From assembly GCF_901000735.1 (NCBI RefSeq), contig NC_081550.1, positions 9,876,716-9,940,715 on the forward strand: a DNA stretch of 64,000 nt, read 5' to 3'. The DNA is from Corylus avellana. Taxonomy: Eukaryota; Streptophyta; Magnoliopsida; Fagales; Betulaceae. The notes under the pieces were generated by a model. The model was not told where the DNA came from. It did not search any database and worked only from the letters and a program-made list of their open reading frames with translations. A program made the translations under genes and the position numbers. Within the stretch, counting starts at the first letter, position 1. The number at the start of each line of letters is the position of its first letter. Below, one piece after another: positions 1 to 12,345 of this stretch.

Positions 1-434
1 TTCATTCCCCTGTTTCCTATTTGAATGACTTGAAATTACTAGCAGCTTCTTTACTGCTAATCTTTAGGATTCTTTGTCTTGTCAAGGATCTCTGAAGTTT
101 GTATGTCCTTTACCACATGTTGTAAGGCATTCTTTTCTCCTTTAAATATCATGGGGAAGGACCTCTGTCTTGTAATTTTTCAATCTGCTCTGAATTGTAA
201 CAGTTTGCGATTTCCATCTACTCTTTTCTCAACTTTTCTTATCAACTTTTCTTATTTTGTTTTTGTCTATTGAGGTGCTATTACCTCTCTTTTTCTCTCA
301 TCTGTGCGTGTCTCTGTGCAAGTGTGTCTACAGTCACCTGTGCTCGTGTTTGTATGTGTGTGATCAGTATTTGTATAATTGGACCATTAATTGTTGGCAT
401 TTAATTAACTGGGGATCCTTAATCTGCTCTGCAG

Positions 435-3199
435 AATAGCAGGATAAGTCAAGAAAATAAAGGCGGTGGTAAAGAATCCAAATCCATTTCCAATGAGCTT
501 GCTTCTGCAATAAATGATGGCCTTTACTTCTATGAGCAGGTTTAGGTGCCTGTTATTTTTCATCACTAATTGAGTTTCTTAATCTCTCTGACTAAATTGT
601 TTAAACATGTTCATTATTTGACAGGAACTGAAAACTAAGCAATCTAATCGTAGAAAAAATAATCATAATTTTGAGAATAGAGATGGAAACTCAAAATTTT
701 CAAGCAGTGCTTCAGGAGTCTCCAATTCAAAGATTGGTGATAATTTTGTTGGAAGCACTGTCCTTGAAGAGTCTGGAAATGCTAATTCACGAAGGAAGCA
801 AAATAAAGGCTTTCCCAAGCAGCAGTCATCCCATAAACAACGATTTTTCTCCAGCAACTTCAGAAGCCTTGGAACTTCCCGTCATTCTATGGGAATCATA
901 TCTGAAAGTCCACCAAGTAATTCAGTTGGATATTTCTTTGGTTCTACACCTCCTGAACATCATGGGTTAGTTCAGCGTGACTGTTGTCTGTGTTTATCTT
1001 ATAATGGATTTGGTTAGCTTAGGTCCTTTATGGCTATAAGTATCACTTTTCTTGGTTTCGAGAGCTCAAAATTGTTATTGGTTTCAAAAGCAAGATGTTA
1101 CTCTGCTAATGAAGTGATGTCTAAGTTGTTCAACTAGTTCTGTTGGTTCTCACCATGCTAATACAAATCTGCATCTCAATTTTACAGCCCTAGGCCTTCT
1201 AAGTTGAGTGGTTCACCACATGGGATTCTATCTGGCAGTAGTCCACCAGTGGGTTCTATGCCAAAATCATTTCCACCATTTCAGCATCCAAGTCATCAGC
1301 TTTTAGAAGAAAATGGTTTTAAACAGCAGAAGTAAGGGATGGTGATTGTATGAATTTCTATATTTGTGTGTATGTGTGTGTCTGAGCTTTTATTAGAAAA
1401 GGTCTCTCATGCAGCTGCTCTTCCTGTTAGGTACCTGAAGTTCCATAAACGGAGCCTGAGTGAGAGAAAGAAGTTGGGAATTGGTTGCAGTGAGGTTGAC
1501 TTCATCTCTTGAGCTTCTTAAAACTAAGATATTACATTAATGAGTGAATATATAAATAGGGATTTCTTAAATTTGCCTATATTTTAAAGGCACTGTCTTC
1601 AAATTCATGGAAATAATAACATTTTTTAAAAAATTTTTTTTTTCCTTAGGCCTGTCCCAAAAAAAGAAAAAGAACAAAAAAGGAAAGATAATGGCCATTT
1701 TTATGCAATTGTTGGTTTCTCTTTGAAACACAAAAATATAGGTAATGATTTGCGATGCCGATAATAACTCAGAAAATTTAGAGTCGTAAGAACATAGTGA
1801 TGCATTCTTTCCACTTTCCTTTTACTTCGGTGATCTTTTCTTTTATGTGGTTTTCTAATTACTTGACAGCGGTTTATGTGCGCATACTGTAGTCCTTATG
1901 CTTGATTAGTTTTCATCCAATCTTTCATTTATTTGTTTATTAAGTTTTTAAATTCATAACTTCATTTATTCTTAATATATATGCATTTTTTTTTCCTTAA
2001 CATGCAGGAAATGAATACACTGTACAGGTTTTGGTCATTTTTTCTTAGAGACATGTTTTCACCTTCTATGTATAATGAGTTTCGGAAACTTGCACTGGAA
2101 GATGCAGTTGCTAATTATAACTATGGAATAGAGTGCCTTTTCAGGTTCTATAGGTACGATAATCTATGTTTCTTCTTGTTAATTAGCATGTTCTAAATTT
2201 GCATTCTCTTGAATAGAAGCTGAATCTTGAAATGTTAGAAGTGACCTTCAAAGTATTCAGGTCTGGTTTGGTGTACAACCTTTCCTTCCAGGAATCATGT
2301 TTGCCCACCTACTAAGATACTAATGCTTGTTATCATTCATTGATATATATTTTTTTCAATAATTCTTTCTGATTTCAGTTATGGTCTGGAGAAGGAGTTC
2401 AGTGAGGACCTGTATAAGGACTTTGAACAGCTCACCCTTGACTTCTACCATAAAGGCAATCTTTACGGCCTAGAAAAATATTGGTAACTAATTTGCACTT
2501 GTTTCCTCTGTTATTTTGATGCATTTAATTTGGCTGCTCCAAACTCTGAGCAGAGCATGCTTATTTGATTGTTTAAAATGAAGATTTTTTTTTTGGGCTT
2601 CATATGGTGAAGAGAATCAAATAATAATGATATCAGTGATAATATATAGAAAGAAATTTCTTTGGATCAAATGTATAAATATAAAACTGTATAAAAACAA
2701 AATCTGACGCTGAAGTAAATAGTTATCTATTCACTATAAACACAAGCAATGAACTTGCAGTAGGGCATAAGCGAATATGTTTAAAATAATAAATATTTTG
2801 GGAAGCATGATGAAGTTGAAGTTAAACTTCATTGTTTATGGACACTTCAGTTTTGAGATTAGATGGGTTTCCTTATCGATGGTTGTACCTATTATATATT
2901 CTAGTGTTCAGTATCACCAGTATTAAGTTAGAAGCAAAGACGTTCAATAAAATGAGTATGTAATAATTAAATATATTAGCATGAGCAACGTAGTTCAGAA
3001 GTAGTTGTTGTATTCAAATTTTTGATTGTTTGTTCATGTCTATGGCAGGGCATTCCACCATTACCGCGGGCTACGCAACCCAAAAGATCCCTTAAAGAAA
3101 CATCCAGAGCTGGATTTGTTACTCAGGGAAGAATACTGTAGCTTGGAGGACTTTCGTGCCAAAGAGAGGACGAATGCCGTGAAAGAAGACCGTCATTAG
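435..3199 (+). CDS. LARP1A: La-related protein 1 (LARP1-type), 3' exons with DM15 region; gene starts before the window
   Basis: LARP1 proteins bind RNA through a La module and bind capped 5' ends of mRNAs through the C-terminal DM15 repeats; plant LARP1A acts in cytoplasmic translation and heat-induced decay of mRNA. Only the C-terminal part is here. I read exons 435-539, 625-965, 1188-1331, 1431-1494, 2008-2153, 2379-2483 and 3049-3199. All are bounded by AG/GT, and together they give 352 codons in one frame ending at TAG 3197-3199. The first exon encodes [10 protein letters not shown], which follows the La module in this family. A Ser/Asn-rich linker comes next, then three helical DM15 repeats beginning [30 protein letters not shown] and [16 protein letters not shown]. 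The repeats are intact. Bases 1-434 look like intron. The exact paralogue (1A or 1B/1C) is inferred from the presence of DM15. Confidence 0.93.
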
Positions 3200-3525
3200 C
3201 CAGAACTCGGGCAAATGCTTATATATACATTAGCAGGCATTAAAATGTTGACATCCCTATTCTGGAGAAGAATTCTCACTTCACAAGGGAGTTGGAGTTG
3301 GCGGTCTATTTTTGGGTTGGACATAAGATATGGGTTCGGTGTATTTGTATGTTAGTTGGACTAGGGCTGCAGAGTTTTCTTTTGTTTAAAGGTTTTTCTG
3401 GCTCCCGGGTATGCCTGCATTTTTGGGATTGTCTGCAAGCTTGGAGAGGTGCCTGTGCCTGTGCCTTTTTCTCTCTACTCTGGATTGTAACCTGTACATA
3501 ACAAAACTGCAAAACAAACCCAAAA
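3200..3525 (+). other. Probable 3' UTR of the LARP1 gene
   Basis: About 320 bp between the stop codon and an A-rich run at 3521-3535 contain no coding potential. They fit a 3' untranslated region. The polyadenylation site cannot be fixed from sequence alone. Confidence 0.45.
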
Positions 3526-3837
3526 AAAAAAAAAAAGTGTAGTAGTTTAGACCTTGTGAAAATGGAAGAATAAGAGATTGAAGAATTTTGTTATTAAGTT
3601 TTGAGTAGTTCAATCATCATACAATAATATTATATCCAATTCCAACACGAACTCAACTTTTTATCCCTTAATGTGATTTAACATCATAGATTGCCTCACT
3701 GTTGTCAAATTCATATGAAGAATATTTTGTTTGTTTAGTTTTCTATTCGTATGCTGCCTCCTAGCAGAATACATTTTATGGAATATAATTTGTTGTTTTT
3801 GGCACAGAGAGCGGTTGCGCGGGACGTATGGTGCACA

Positions 3838-4782
3838 TAGGGCTGTTAAGTGAGCGAAGCGTCTCGCGAGCAAGCTCGGGCTCAGCTCGTACTCGACTCG
3901 AATATTAAATGAAACACTTCATGAACACAAATCCTGGCTCGAATATTAAACGAAGCAAGCTCGGCTCGACTCGGCTAAGCTTGTGAATAGCTCGTATAAG
4001 CTCGTGTGTGTGTATATATATATATAAACTAAGTAATACATAATTAATTATAAATCTCATAATTATTAAAACCTTAAAATTGCATTTATATTTAAGCGTT
4101 AGAGAATGAAAAATTCTAGACCCTTCGTGATCAAAGAGAGAGCAATCATTAAAAAGACCTTGATTTAATTAGAGCAGACACAAACGAAAGGAATAAGAAT
4201 CAAGCAGAAACTATTGAGGGAGATTGCGAAAAGCATAAACTATTGAAGAATCAAACAGACCCAAACACTATCACTACCTGTCTGGTAAGCGAGAGTGATA
4301 GAGTGGGAAATGAGAGTTCAGGTGGAAGATCTGTTGTGACTGGTGAGGGGGGTTGAGAGAGAGACGTTAAAAAAATATTTTTTTGTAGGAAGCGTTGTCC
4401 CAATGCAGTCTGAATACAACCTGTTAACTTGTCTCACATTGTTAAGAAAAGATCAATCGCCAAGTTTGCTTATCTATAAAAGGATGCATATCCTCTCTCT
4501 TTGAAACCAAATGCCTTGCTGTATTGACTCAGGCTCCATACTTGACTAGCCAGGCTAAGCAAATACTCATATGCAAACTAACTTCTTAAGCCGTTTAAGA
4601 GTACTTGAAGTTAAAAAAAAATATTTTAAAACAAAAACATTAAATATAAGAGCCATTTCGTATTTTATTTCAATTCATTATTATTTCGACTTGATTTTGG
4701 CTCGTATGAGCTCGAGCTTCGGTAAAACTAAGCAGGCAAGCTTTGAGAACAAACTTCGTAAACTCGGCTAGTTTACACCCTA
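3838..4782. mobile_element. hAT-like non-autonomous element (MITE) with imperfect 8-bp TSD
   Basis: The left end (tagggctgttaag) and the right end (read inward tagggtgtaaact) form short inverted repeats. Immediately outside lie ggtgcaca (3830-3837) and ggtgcggt (4783-4790), an 8-bp target duplication with five identical leading bases. An 8-bp TSD and TAGGG ends fit the hAT superfamily. Both subterminal regions are rich in GCTCG/GAGCTCG words (3850-4000, 4690-4770). No transposase is present, so it would need one in trans. Confidence 0.6.
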
Positions 4783-4790
4783 GGTGCGGT

Positions 4791-5121
4791 GATCAAATAG
4801 TAGGAAAAATCGGCCGAGGGTAATATGAAGCAGGGCTTTGGTAAGGTTTACAAAAAATGGTTATAGTGTCCCATTCATATTTGGAGCATCAATTTGGTGA
4901 AGAAGCGATTAATGAATAATAAAGCGAAGCATATATATATGAAATTAGAAAGGGAAAAGTAGTACACTCAAACTCCCTTAAACTACAATGCGATTGGCGA
5001 TTTGCAATGCTCCCTTCTCAAGCTTTTTAATTGAAACAATGTCTCCCTCAAAGTTTCTTAATAGAAGTTTGCGTTTTCCTGAGATACATACACAACGAAG
5101 GCATACGCTTGCACACATAGA
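4791..5121. other. Gap without gene; fragment of an AT-rich MITE family
   Basis: No coding sequence is seen. The stretch at about 4955-5080 (acactcaaactcccttaaac onward) resembles the ends of the MITEs found elsewhere in the window, so it is probably a decayed copy. Confidence 0.3.
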
Positions 5122-5131
5122 TATATTAAAA
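5122..5131. repeat. Left 10-bp target-site duplication of the 15-kb MULE
   Basis: The bases tatattaaaa here are repeated exactly at 20139-20148, directly outside the matching inverted ends. A 9-11 bp duplication is characteristic of Mutator-like elements. Confidence 0.8.
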
Positions 5132-5303
5132 GGAAATCATATATAAAAGGAGAAACTTTACTAAGGACTCCCAAACTTTCACCCGTTTTGAAATACCTCT
5201 CATGAACTTCAAAATCTCTCAATTTAGTCTCCTGAACTTTCAGATGCTCTCAATTTGGACCCCTCCATCTAAATCAATCGTTAACCCCAAACGGAAAACA
5301 AAA

Positions 5304-5320
5304 CACGTGACGTGCACGTG
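5304..5320. promoter_or_regulatory. Overlapping ACGT-core (G-box/ABRE-like) cluster near the MULE left end
   Basis: The sequence cacgtgacgtgcacgtg holds three ACGT cores within 17 bp, two of them palindromic CACGTG. Plant bZIP and bHLH factors bind such motifs. It lies in the terminal region of the element, upstream of transposase A. A regulatory role is inference. Confidence 0.4.
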
Positions 5321-6094
5321 ACTTTTTTGACCTGAACTACCCATTATACCCTCATACTCCCTAAGGTAAATGTCCAGATTATCCTCATAAAAAAAAATCC
5401 CAAATTAAACCTAAAACTGAAATCTCATTCGATATTTCCAATGTGAAGGGAAAAGTCATCTTTCGAACCCATCCACCTCCGTGTCGGCGAACCAGAGTAG
5501 ACCCTTGAACTTTTGGTGTCGATTTAGTAAGAAATCGTGTCCAACTCAGTTCGTTACTGCTATATTCAAGTACGATTTACGTTTTGTGTATCTTGACGTT
5601 TTGTTACTGTATTTTAGGGTTTGTAGTTGACGTTTATTGTTTTTGATCATTAATTTGTATTTGATATTTGGGGTTTTTGCATGTAACACTTCTAGAATGC
5701 ATTTTGTTGAGGTTTTAGTGTGGCTATTTTTGTCGATTTGCAGTGGGTCATCCGCGGGATTCGTCCTTGTCGTTTTTTTCGCATTGACTTGTTGTTGGTT
5801 GCTGATTCGTCCTTGTCATTTTTTTGATATTGAAAGTTATTGGTTTCTGATAATGTTGTGGGAAAGTTGTCATATTGTTTGGTAATCTTGTCTTCTGAGA
5901 CTGAAGTGTGGCCTCCAAATACCATTTTCTTTGTCTAATCTAAAGCGTGGTCCCCTAGTTGGTGCTTGTGTTGGACATGTGATTGGCACTACGAATGTAA
6001 TACATTAAATATAAGCGTGGTCCCCTTCCATTACTTTTGCATTATTTGGTTGCTGAGTTTAGGCAAATGCTATTGTCATTCCCCTCTCACCTTT

Positions 6095-7170
6095 TTTTTC
6101 TTTTCTTTTCCAACTATAATTGAATGTACTAACCTGTTTATATTATAAATGATTTTGTGAAAAAATGTTTCATGTGATTAAGCAACAAAGTTTAAGAAAT
6201 AAGAATAAGTTATTTAATAAGTGACATTATAAAGACCAACTAAACTACCATATTAGATTATGAAAAGGGAGTCGGTTTGGTCATTCTTTTTGAATGGTTC
6301 TATTTGCTTTTTGGTTGTGATGTGAGCCAAACAATTGAAAGTTGCTTTACCTTTTTTCCTTTTCCAACTATAATTGAATGTACTAACCAGTTTATATTAT
6401 GAATGAGTTTGTGAAAAAATGTTTCATGTGATTAAGCAACAAAGTTTAAGAAATAAGAATAAGTTATTTAATAAGTGACATTATAAAGACCAACTAAACT
6501 ACCATATTAGATTATGAAAAATGAGTTGGTTTGGTCATTCTTTTTGAATGGTTCTTTTTGCTTTTTGGTTGTGATGTGAGCCAAACAATTGAAAGTTGCT
6601 TTACCTTTTTTCCTTTCCCAACTATAATTGAATGTACTAACCGGTTTATATTATGAATGAGTTTGTGAAAAAATGTTTCATGTGATTAAGCAACAAAGTT
6701 TAAGAAATAAGAATAAGTTATTTAATAAGTGACATTATAAAGACCAACTAAACTACCATATTAGATTATGAAAAAGGAGTTGGTTTGGTCATTCTTTTTG
6801 AATGGTTCTTTTTGCTTTTTGGTTGTGATGTGAGCCAAACAAATGAAAGTTGCTTTACCTTTTTTTCCTTTTCCAACTATAATTGAATGTATTAACCGGT
6901 TTATATTATGAATGAGTTTGTGAAAAAAATGTTTCATGTGATTAAGCAACAAAGTTTAAGAAATAAGAATAAGTTATTTAATAAGTGACATTATAAAGAC
7001 CAACTAAACTACCATATTAGATTATGAAAAATGAGTTGGTTTGATCATTCTTTTTGAATGGTTCTTTTTGCTTTTTGGTTGTGATGTGAGCCAAACAATT
7101 GAAAGTTGCTTTACCTTTTTTCCTTTTCCAACTATAATTGAATGTACTAACCGGTTTATATTGTGAATGA
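6095..7170. repeat. Tandem repeat, about 254-bp unit, a little over four copies
   Basis: The phrase caactataattgaatgta recurs at about 6111, 6365, 6619, 6874 and 7129, giving a 254-255 bp period. Copies are highly similar along their length. The array lies directly upstream of the transposase A reading frame, inside its likely 5' leader or promoter. Confidence 0.93.
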
Positions 7171-9949
7171 CTTTGTGTTGGCATTGTATTGTATATTTAG
7201 AACTTTGTCCTTCTATTAGTGTTTACTGTTAGTACATTTAAACTTGTCAATGTAATGAATGTGGCAGGACACATGATGGGGCCACACACTATGATGTTTG
7301 AGGTGCACCATGGGAGTACTTTTAACAGGCAACATAGGGTTCATTATGTTGGGGGCGATGTTAGTAATTACCTCGAGCCATATGATAGTTCTAAATTGAA
7401 ATTTTTTGACATAGAGGATATATGTAAGACATATGGGTATACGTCTGGGGACCTTGTTTATTACTGTGTACCAGGATATCCTTTAGAACAAGGGTTAAGA
7501 CTTATGTCCTCTGACCACAATGTAACTGAAATGGTGGCAAACCATGTAGGTCATGATCTTGTTGTGTTGTATACAATAATGTATGGCGTAGTAGATGTTG
7601 TTGTAGAAGGCAATGATGAAGAGGATTCGGAGTATGAGAGGACAGTTGTGTTTAGGAAGGATGCTTTCTGGGATTCAGTTCTTAGTGATGATATTGACTG
7701 TCTTGACTCAGATGAGGATAGTGCTCCTGCTTATAGGGACATTGATGAGGGCGTTGGAAATGATAAAGGTGTAGAGGTTGATGGGGATGACAATGATGAG
7801 CTTGGGGGAAATGATGAGGATGACGATGAGGATCATGATGAGGATGATGATGCTGGAGACAGTGATGTAGGTGGAAGTGATGGACAACATAGAGGTGGAG
7901 AAGAGATGGAAGAGAGGGAAGAGAGTGATGATAGTTCACACAGGGATGATAGTGATCAGCTTAGGTCACCACATGATAGTGGTGATGATAGTGCAGTGCC
8001 CTCCCGGAGGGATGTAACCAAAATGGTGCAGTTTGATTCTACTGATTTAAATAATTCTACATTGATAAAAGGGAATACATTTCACAATGCTTCTGAATTT
8101 AGAAAAGCAGTGAAACAGTACAATATTATAAGAGGGAAGGATTTGAGATTCAAGAGAAATGAGCTTAAAAAGATTGTTAATAGTTTGCAAAGACCCAAGG
8201 TGCAAGTATAGGGTGTATGAGAGGTAGTTGAAAAATGAGATGACATTCCTTTTAGTGTCCATAAGGCCCAAACACACTTGCACTAAGAAGTACCAAAATC
8301 ATATGGTCACTTCAACTTGGATTGCTGAGTGGTGTATGGATTCTTTTAGGGAGCAGCCAAACATGCACATAGATGTGTTGCATAAAAAGGTGAAAAACAA
8401 ATGGAATGTGGATGTCCATGTGAGTTCCCTGTATAGGGCAAGGAAAAAAGCAAGAGAAGCAATATATGGAAGATTAGAACAGCAGTACCATCGTTTGTGG
8501 GATTATTGCTCCATGGTTAGGAGCACTAATGTGGGCAGTTGTATGATTTTGATGGTTGAGAGACCAATGGCTGCGGTACCTTGCAGATTTCAAAAGCTTT
8601 ATGTTTCATTGGCAGCCATGAAGAATGACTTTAAGGAAGGGTGTAGGCTCGTTATTGGTGTTGATGCATGTTTTCTAAAGGGTACGTATAAGGGGCAGCT
8701 AATGGTTGCTGTTGGCAGGGATGCCAACAACAACATGTACCCAATAACATGGCTATGGTAGAGGTTGAGACAAAAGATAGCTGTACATGGTTCCTGGAGG
8801 CGCTTGTTACAGATCCTGGTCCAACTCGACATGGATGGACTTTTATTTCAAATCGACAAAAGGTAAATTAAGAATAAGTTATTATTCATATAAATTCAGA
8901 GTTTGGTGTAGTGCATGCAACTAATTATGTTTTCAAATATTGTGCAGGGCCTCGTTCAAAGCCTAGAGCAAGTATGTCCGCAGTCCGAGCATCGTACATG
9001 TGTTAGGCACTTGTACACGAATTTCAGAAGTGAAGGTCATCGGGGTGTGCTACTGAAAGACCTTCTATGGCAAGCTACTACAGCATACACAAAGCCAGAG
9101 TTCTACATAGTGATGATGAGATAAAGAGAACTAGCAAGGATGCCCATGCATACTTGGAGAAAGTTGACCCCAACACATGGTGTAGGGGTTGGTTCAATAC
9201 AAATGTCAAGTCTGGCCTCTTACACAACAATACATGTGAGAGCTTCAATTCTTGGATAAAAAAGTTCCGTGACCAGACAATCTTGTCCATGTTGGAAGGA
9301 ATTAGATGCAAGTGAATGAGAAGGTACGTGAGGAAGAAGGAGATGATCAATTCAATGGAGGAGGCCATAGGGCCAAAGATTAGAAAAAAACTTGAAAAGG
9401 AAGAGGATGAAGCCAGTTCTTGTTGTTGTACATATGCTAGACAGGGTATGTTTGAAGTTGAGTGCCTCGGGAGGAGGTTTGTTGTAAATGTGGATGGTAG
9501 AACTTGTGGCTGCAGGAAATGGGATGTAACTGGTATCCCATGTTCTCATGCCATTTCAGCTATTTTACACCAAGGTGGAGACCCTAATTATTATCTAAGT
9601 CCATACTACAGCAAGGAGATGTACTTGAAGTGCTATGACTACATTATCTACCTTGTGCCAAGTGAAGAGCAATGGCCTAGAAGTGACCAACCTGACATTG
9701 AGCCACCCAAATCGAGAGTAACTCCTGGCAGACCAAAAAAACTCAGAAATAGGGGTGTTGAAGAACTAAGAAACCCTAGTGCAATCATGAAGAGGGGAAA
9801 TAAGAATCAATGTGGGCACTGTCGGAAGTTTGGTCACAATAAAAGATCATGTGAAGCTAGGCTGCGACATGAGGAAAGAAGGGACCGCGCGAGACAATTT
9901 TACAAAGAGAATGCATCAATTGACTGGAGTTTGGACATGGTAAGTCACT

Positions 9950-10190
9950 TGTGTAGTTTATTGTATTTATGGTTTGTTGATTAGTGTTTAATTAACTATA
10001 TTTGTCAACAATTGTGTTGGGTTTAGTTTGCTGTATTTAATATTTGTTGATTAGTGTTTAATTGACTATATTTGTCAACAATTGTGTTGTGTTTAGTTTG
10101 ATGTATTTACTATTTGTTTATTAGTGTTTAATTGACTATATTTGTCAACAATTGTGTTGGGTTTAGTTTGCTGTATTTACTATATTGTTG
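9950..10190. repeat. Tandem repeat, about 72-bp unit, in an intron of transposase A
   Basis: The phrase gtgtttaattgactatattt and the adjacent tgtcaacaattgtgttg recur three to four times between the donor at 9940 and the acceptor before 10194. The intron is almost wholly made of this repeat. Confidence 0.85.
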
Positions 10191-10247
10191 TAGTTGGATG
10201 GATCTTCACTGCCACCTCAGCAACCACCGCCACAAGATCAAGATCAA

Positions 10248-10372
10248 GAGTGAACACACTATTTAGAGGTGTAAAAAGGGGAAGAGTTAACACACCATCA
10301 GCTGGGGCAAAAAGGGGAAGAGTTAACACACAATCAGCTGGTGCAAAAAGAGCAAGAGTGAACACACAATCA
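10248..10372 (+). repeat. 36-bp coding tandem repeat in the transposase A tail
   Basis: Three copies of a unit encoding KRGRVNTPSAGA-like peptides lie in the basic tail of transposase A. They are followed by a Pro/Ser/Ala-rich stretch of similar short repeats. This is low-complexity expansion within a coding exon. Confidence 0.8.
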
Positions 10373-11059
10373 CAACCTACACCAGAGACTCCATCAGGGC
10401 ATGCACCAAAGCCTCCATCACATCCTGCATCACAACTTGCACCAGAGCCTCCATCACAGCCTGCATCCCAGCCTGCACCAGAGCCTGCCAGAGTAGTACC
10501 TTCTTCATCCCATCAAGCCAGAACAGCTAACAGGGCAGCAACACATTATGCATACAGACCAAATGTGAGTAATTTTTCATTTTTCATATTCGGTGATTTT
10601 TCATATTAACCCCAACTTTACTGGCCTAATGGTATACCTATATTGTAGGCTAAATCAATATTTGGTCATAAACAGAAGACAACTGTAGGATTAGCTACAA
10701 GGACTAGGGAGGGTGGTAGGTTAAGGGAGCATGTTGGGAGTAAGAGACAACCTACCAACCTAAAGCTTATTGTTGATTTGACTAGGGATCCTGCTGGCCC
10801 ACCCCCGATTCTAGGTGGGGGACCCGTATGCTCTTGGGGTCCTCCCCGAGTTGGTGGTATAACATTTAGAACTGCCCCACCATATTTTGACATACAGAAG
10901 GGTAAGGGGACAACTGCTGACAACCCTCCGCCAGGTTTTGGGGACCATGTTCGAAGAATGAATAAGGGGAAAGAGAAGTCCACCACAGTAGTGAAGGGCA
11001 AAGGGAAGAAGAAAATGTGAGAACTATGACTTGTTGTTGACAACTTTTTTGTGTTTGAC

Positions 11060-11770
11060 CGCCTAATGGTTGTGTTTATATTTTGTAAACATTGTAATGG
11101 ATGAAGTGAAAATGATGTAGATGTATACTTTTGGGAACATTTAGAAACTATGTGACTTATGGATTCACCATTTTGTAACTATTATGCTGAAATTGTTGAC
11201 TAGTTGGATGATTGACAAGTTCCTTAGTGGAATTGCATCAAAGTTGTATTTATATTTTGTAATGTAAATTGTAATGCATAAAGTGAAAATGGTGTAGATG
11301 TATACTTTTGGGAACATTTAGAAACTATGTGACTTATGGATTCACTATTTTGTAACTATTATACTGAAATTGTTGACTAGTTGGATGACTTACAAGTTCC
11401 TTAGTGGAATTGCATCAAAGTTGTATTTATATTTTGTAATATAAATTGTAATGCATGAAGTGAAAATGGTGTAGATGTATACTTTTGGGAACATTTAGAA
11501 ACTATGTGACTTATGGATTCACCATTTTGTAACTATTATGCTGAAATTGTTGACTAGTTGGATGATTGATAAATTCCTTAGTGAAATTACATCAAAGTTG
11601 TATTTATATTTTGTAATGTAAATTGTAATGCATGAAGTGAAAATGCTGTAGATGTATACTTTTGGGAACATTTAGAAACTATGTGACTTATGGATTCACC
11701 ATTTTCTAACTATTATGCTGAAATTGTTTACTAGTTGGATCATTGAGAAGTTCCTTAGTGGAATTGCATC
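11060..11770. repeat. Tandem repeat, about 178-bp unit, four copies, downstream of transposase A
   Basis: The phrase gtagatgtatacttttggga recurs at about 11117, 11294, 11471 and 11649. The array follows the stop codon of transposase A, so it would be in its 3' region. The unit is unrelated to the 254-bp array on the other side of the gene. Confidence 0.92.
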
Positions 11771-12345
11771 ATGGCTTAGAAGCCATGAAGTTTATTGATT
11801 AGTGTGTCCATATTCAGGTTTTTTGAGCTTCTTTTGACGATATACCCTTTTATAACACTTTTAAACTTGTCATGCATGTTTCCCATGATTGGAAACTTTG
11901 ATAGAATATAATGTAATCTGTTTGTGAGTGTTGGACTCTGTTAAGCATCCAGGCCAAATGCAATATTTTATGTAACAAGCATTCTCTAATTTTTGGTTGG
12001 CTGCTATAGGTTATTCACTTGCTATTGTCATGTAAAATTATGAGTTTACGAAAATGTTACAAACTTTATACCCAACTTGTGAAATTCTCCACTGTTGAAA
12101 TTGATAGACATCAAATTTAATAGAGGACTCAATTCTGTGAACAAATCCCAAAAACAACTTATTAATTTGTACCAACAAAATTCATACAAAGCATTCCAAA
12201 ACATTCCAAAACATTCCAAATTCAACAAAATTCATACAGAAAAACATTACAAAATAAAACATAACCACAAGTTTGATAGGCTGATAGCAGTTGGATTGGA
12301 TTAACAAGTGACGACAACAAAAACATACAAATTCAATTGTCTTCT
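11771..12345. other. Gap between the tandem array and GRF-A; no gene seen
   Basis: AT-rich sequence with no coherent coding frame. It lies between the convergent 3' ends of transposase A and GRF-A. Confidence 0.4.

Larger units (their letters stand above)
7255..11020 (+). pseudogene. MULE transposase A (PB1-like, MULE DDE, SWIM, zinc knuckle), disrupted
   Basis: This was a MuDR-type DDE transposase. I read exons about 7255-8862, 8948-9939, 10194-10564 and 10649-11020. In order these encode a PB1-like N-terminal domain, a long Asp/Glu tract, the Mutator N-terminal domain, the MULE core (GVDACFLKG), the CVRHLYTNF motif, CESFNSWIKK, a SWIM zinc finger (CGCRKWDVTGIPCSHA), a CCHC knuckle (CGHCRKFGHNKRSC) and a Pro/basic tail. 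Breaks: a frameshift near 8180, TAG at 8225-8227, frameshifts near 8749 and 9105, TGA at 9313-9315, and a probable shift near 10195-10260. The second catalytic position reads SNRQKG where relatives have SDRQKG, so Asp has become Asn. The gene cannot make a full protein. The start is uncertain; ATG 7255 precedes the domain in frame. Confidence 0.88.

Noticed and set aside
6095..7170. CRISPR-like or satellite array
   Set aside because: Long 254-bp units without spacers in a plant transposon; it is an ordinary tandem repeat.
7682..7939. His/Pro-rich minus-strand frame
   Set aside because: It is the antisense of the Asp/Glu tract of transposase A; composition follows from GAT/GAG codons.
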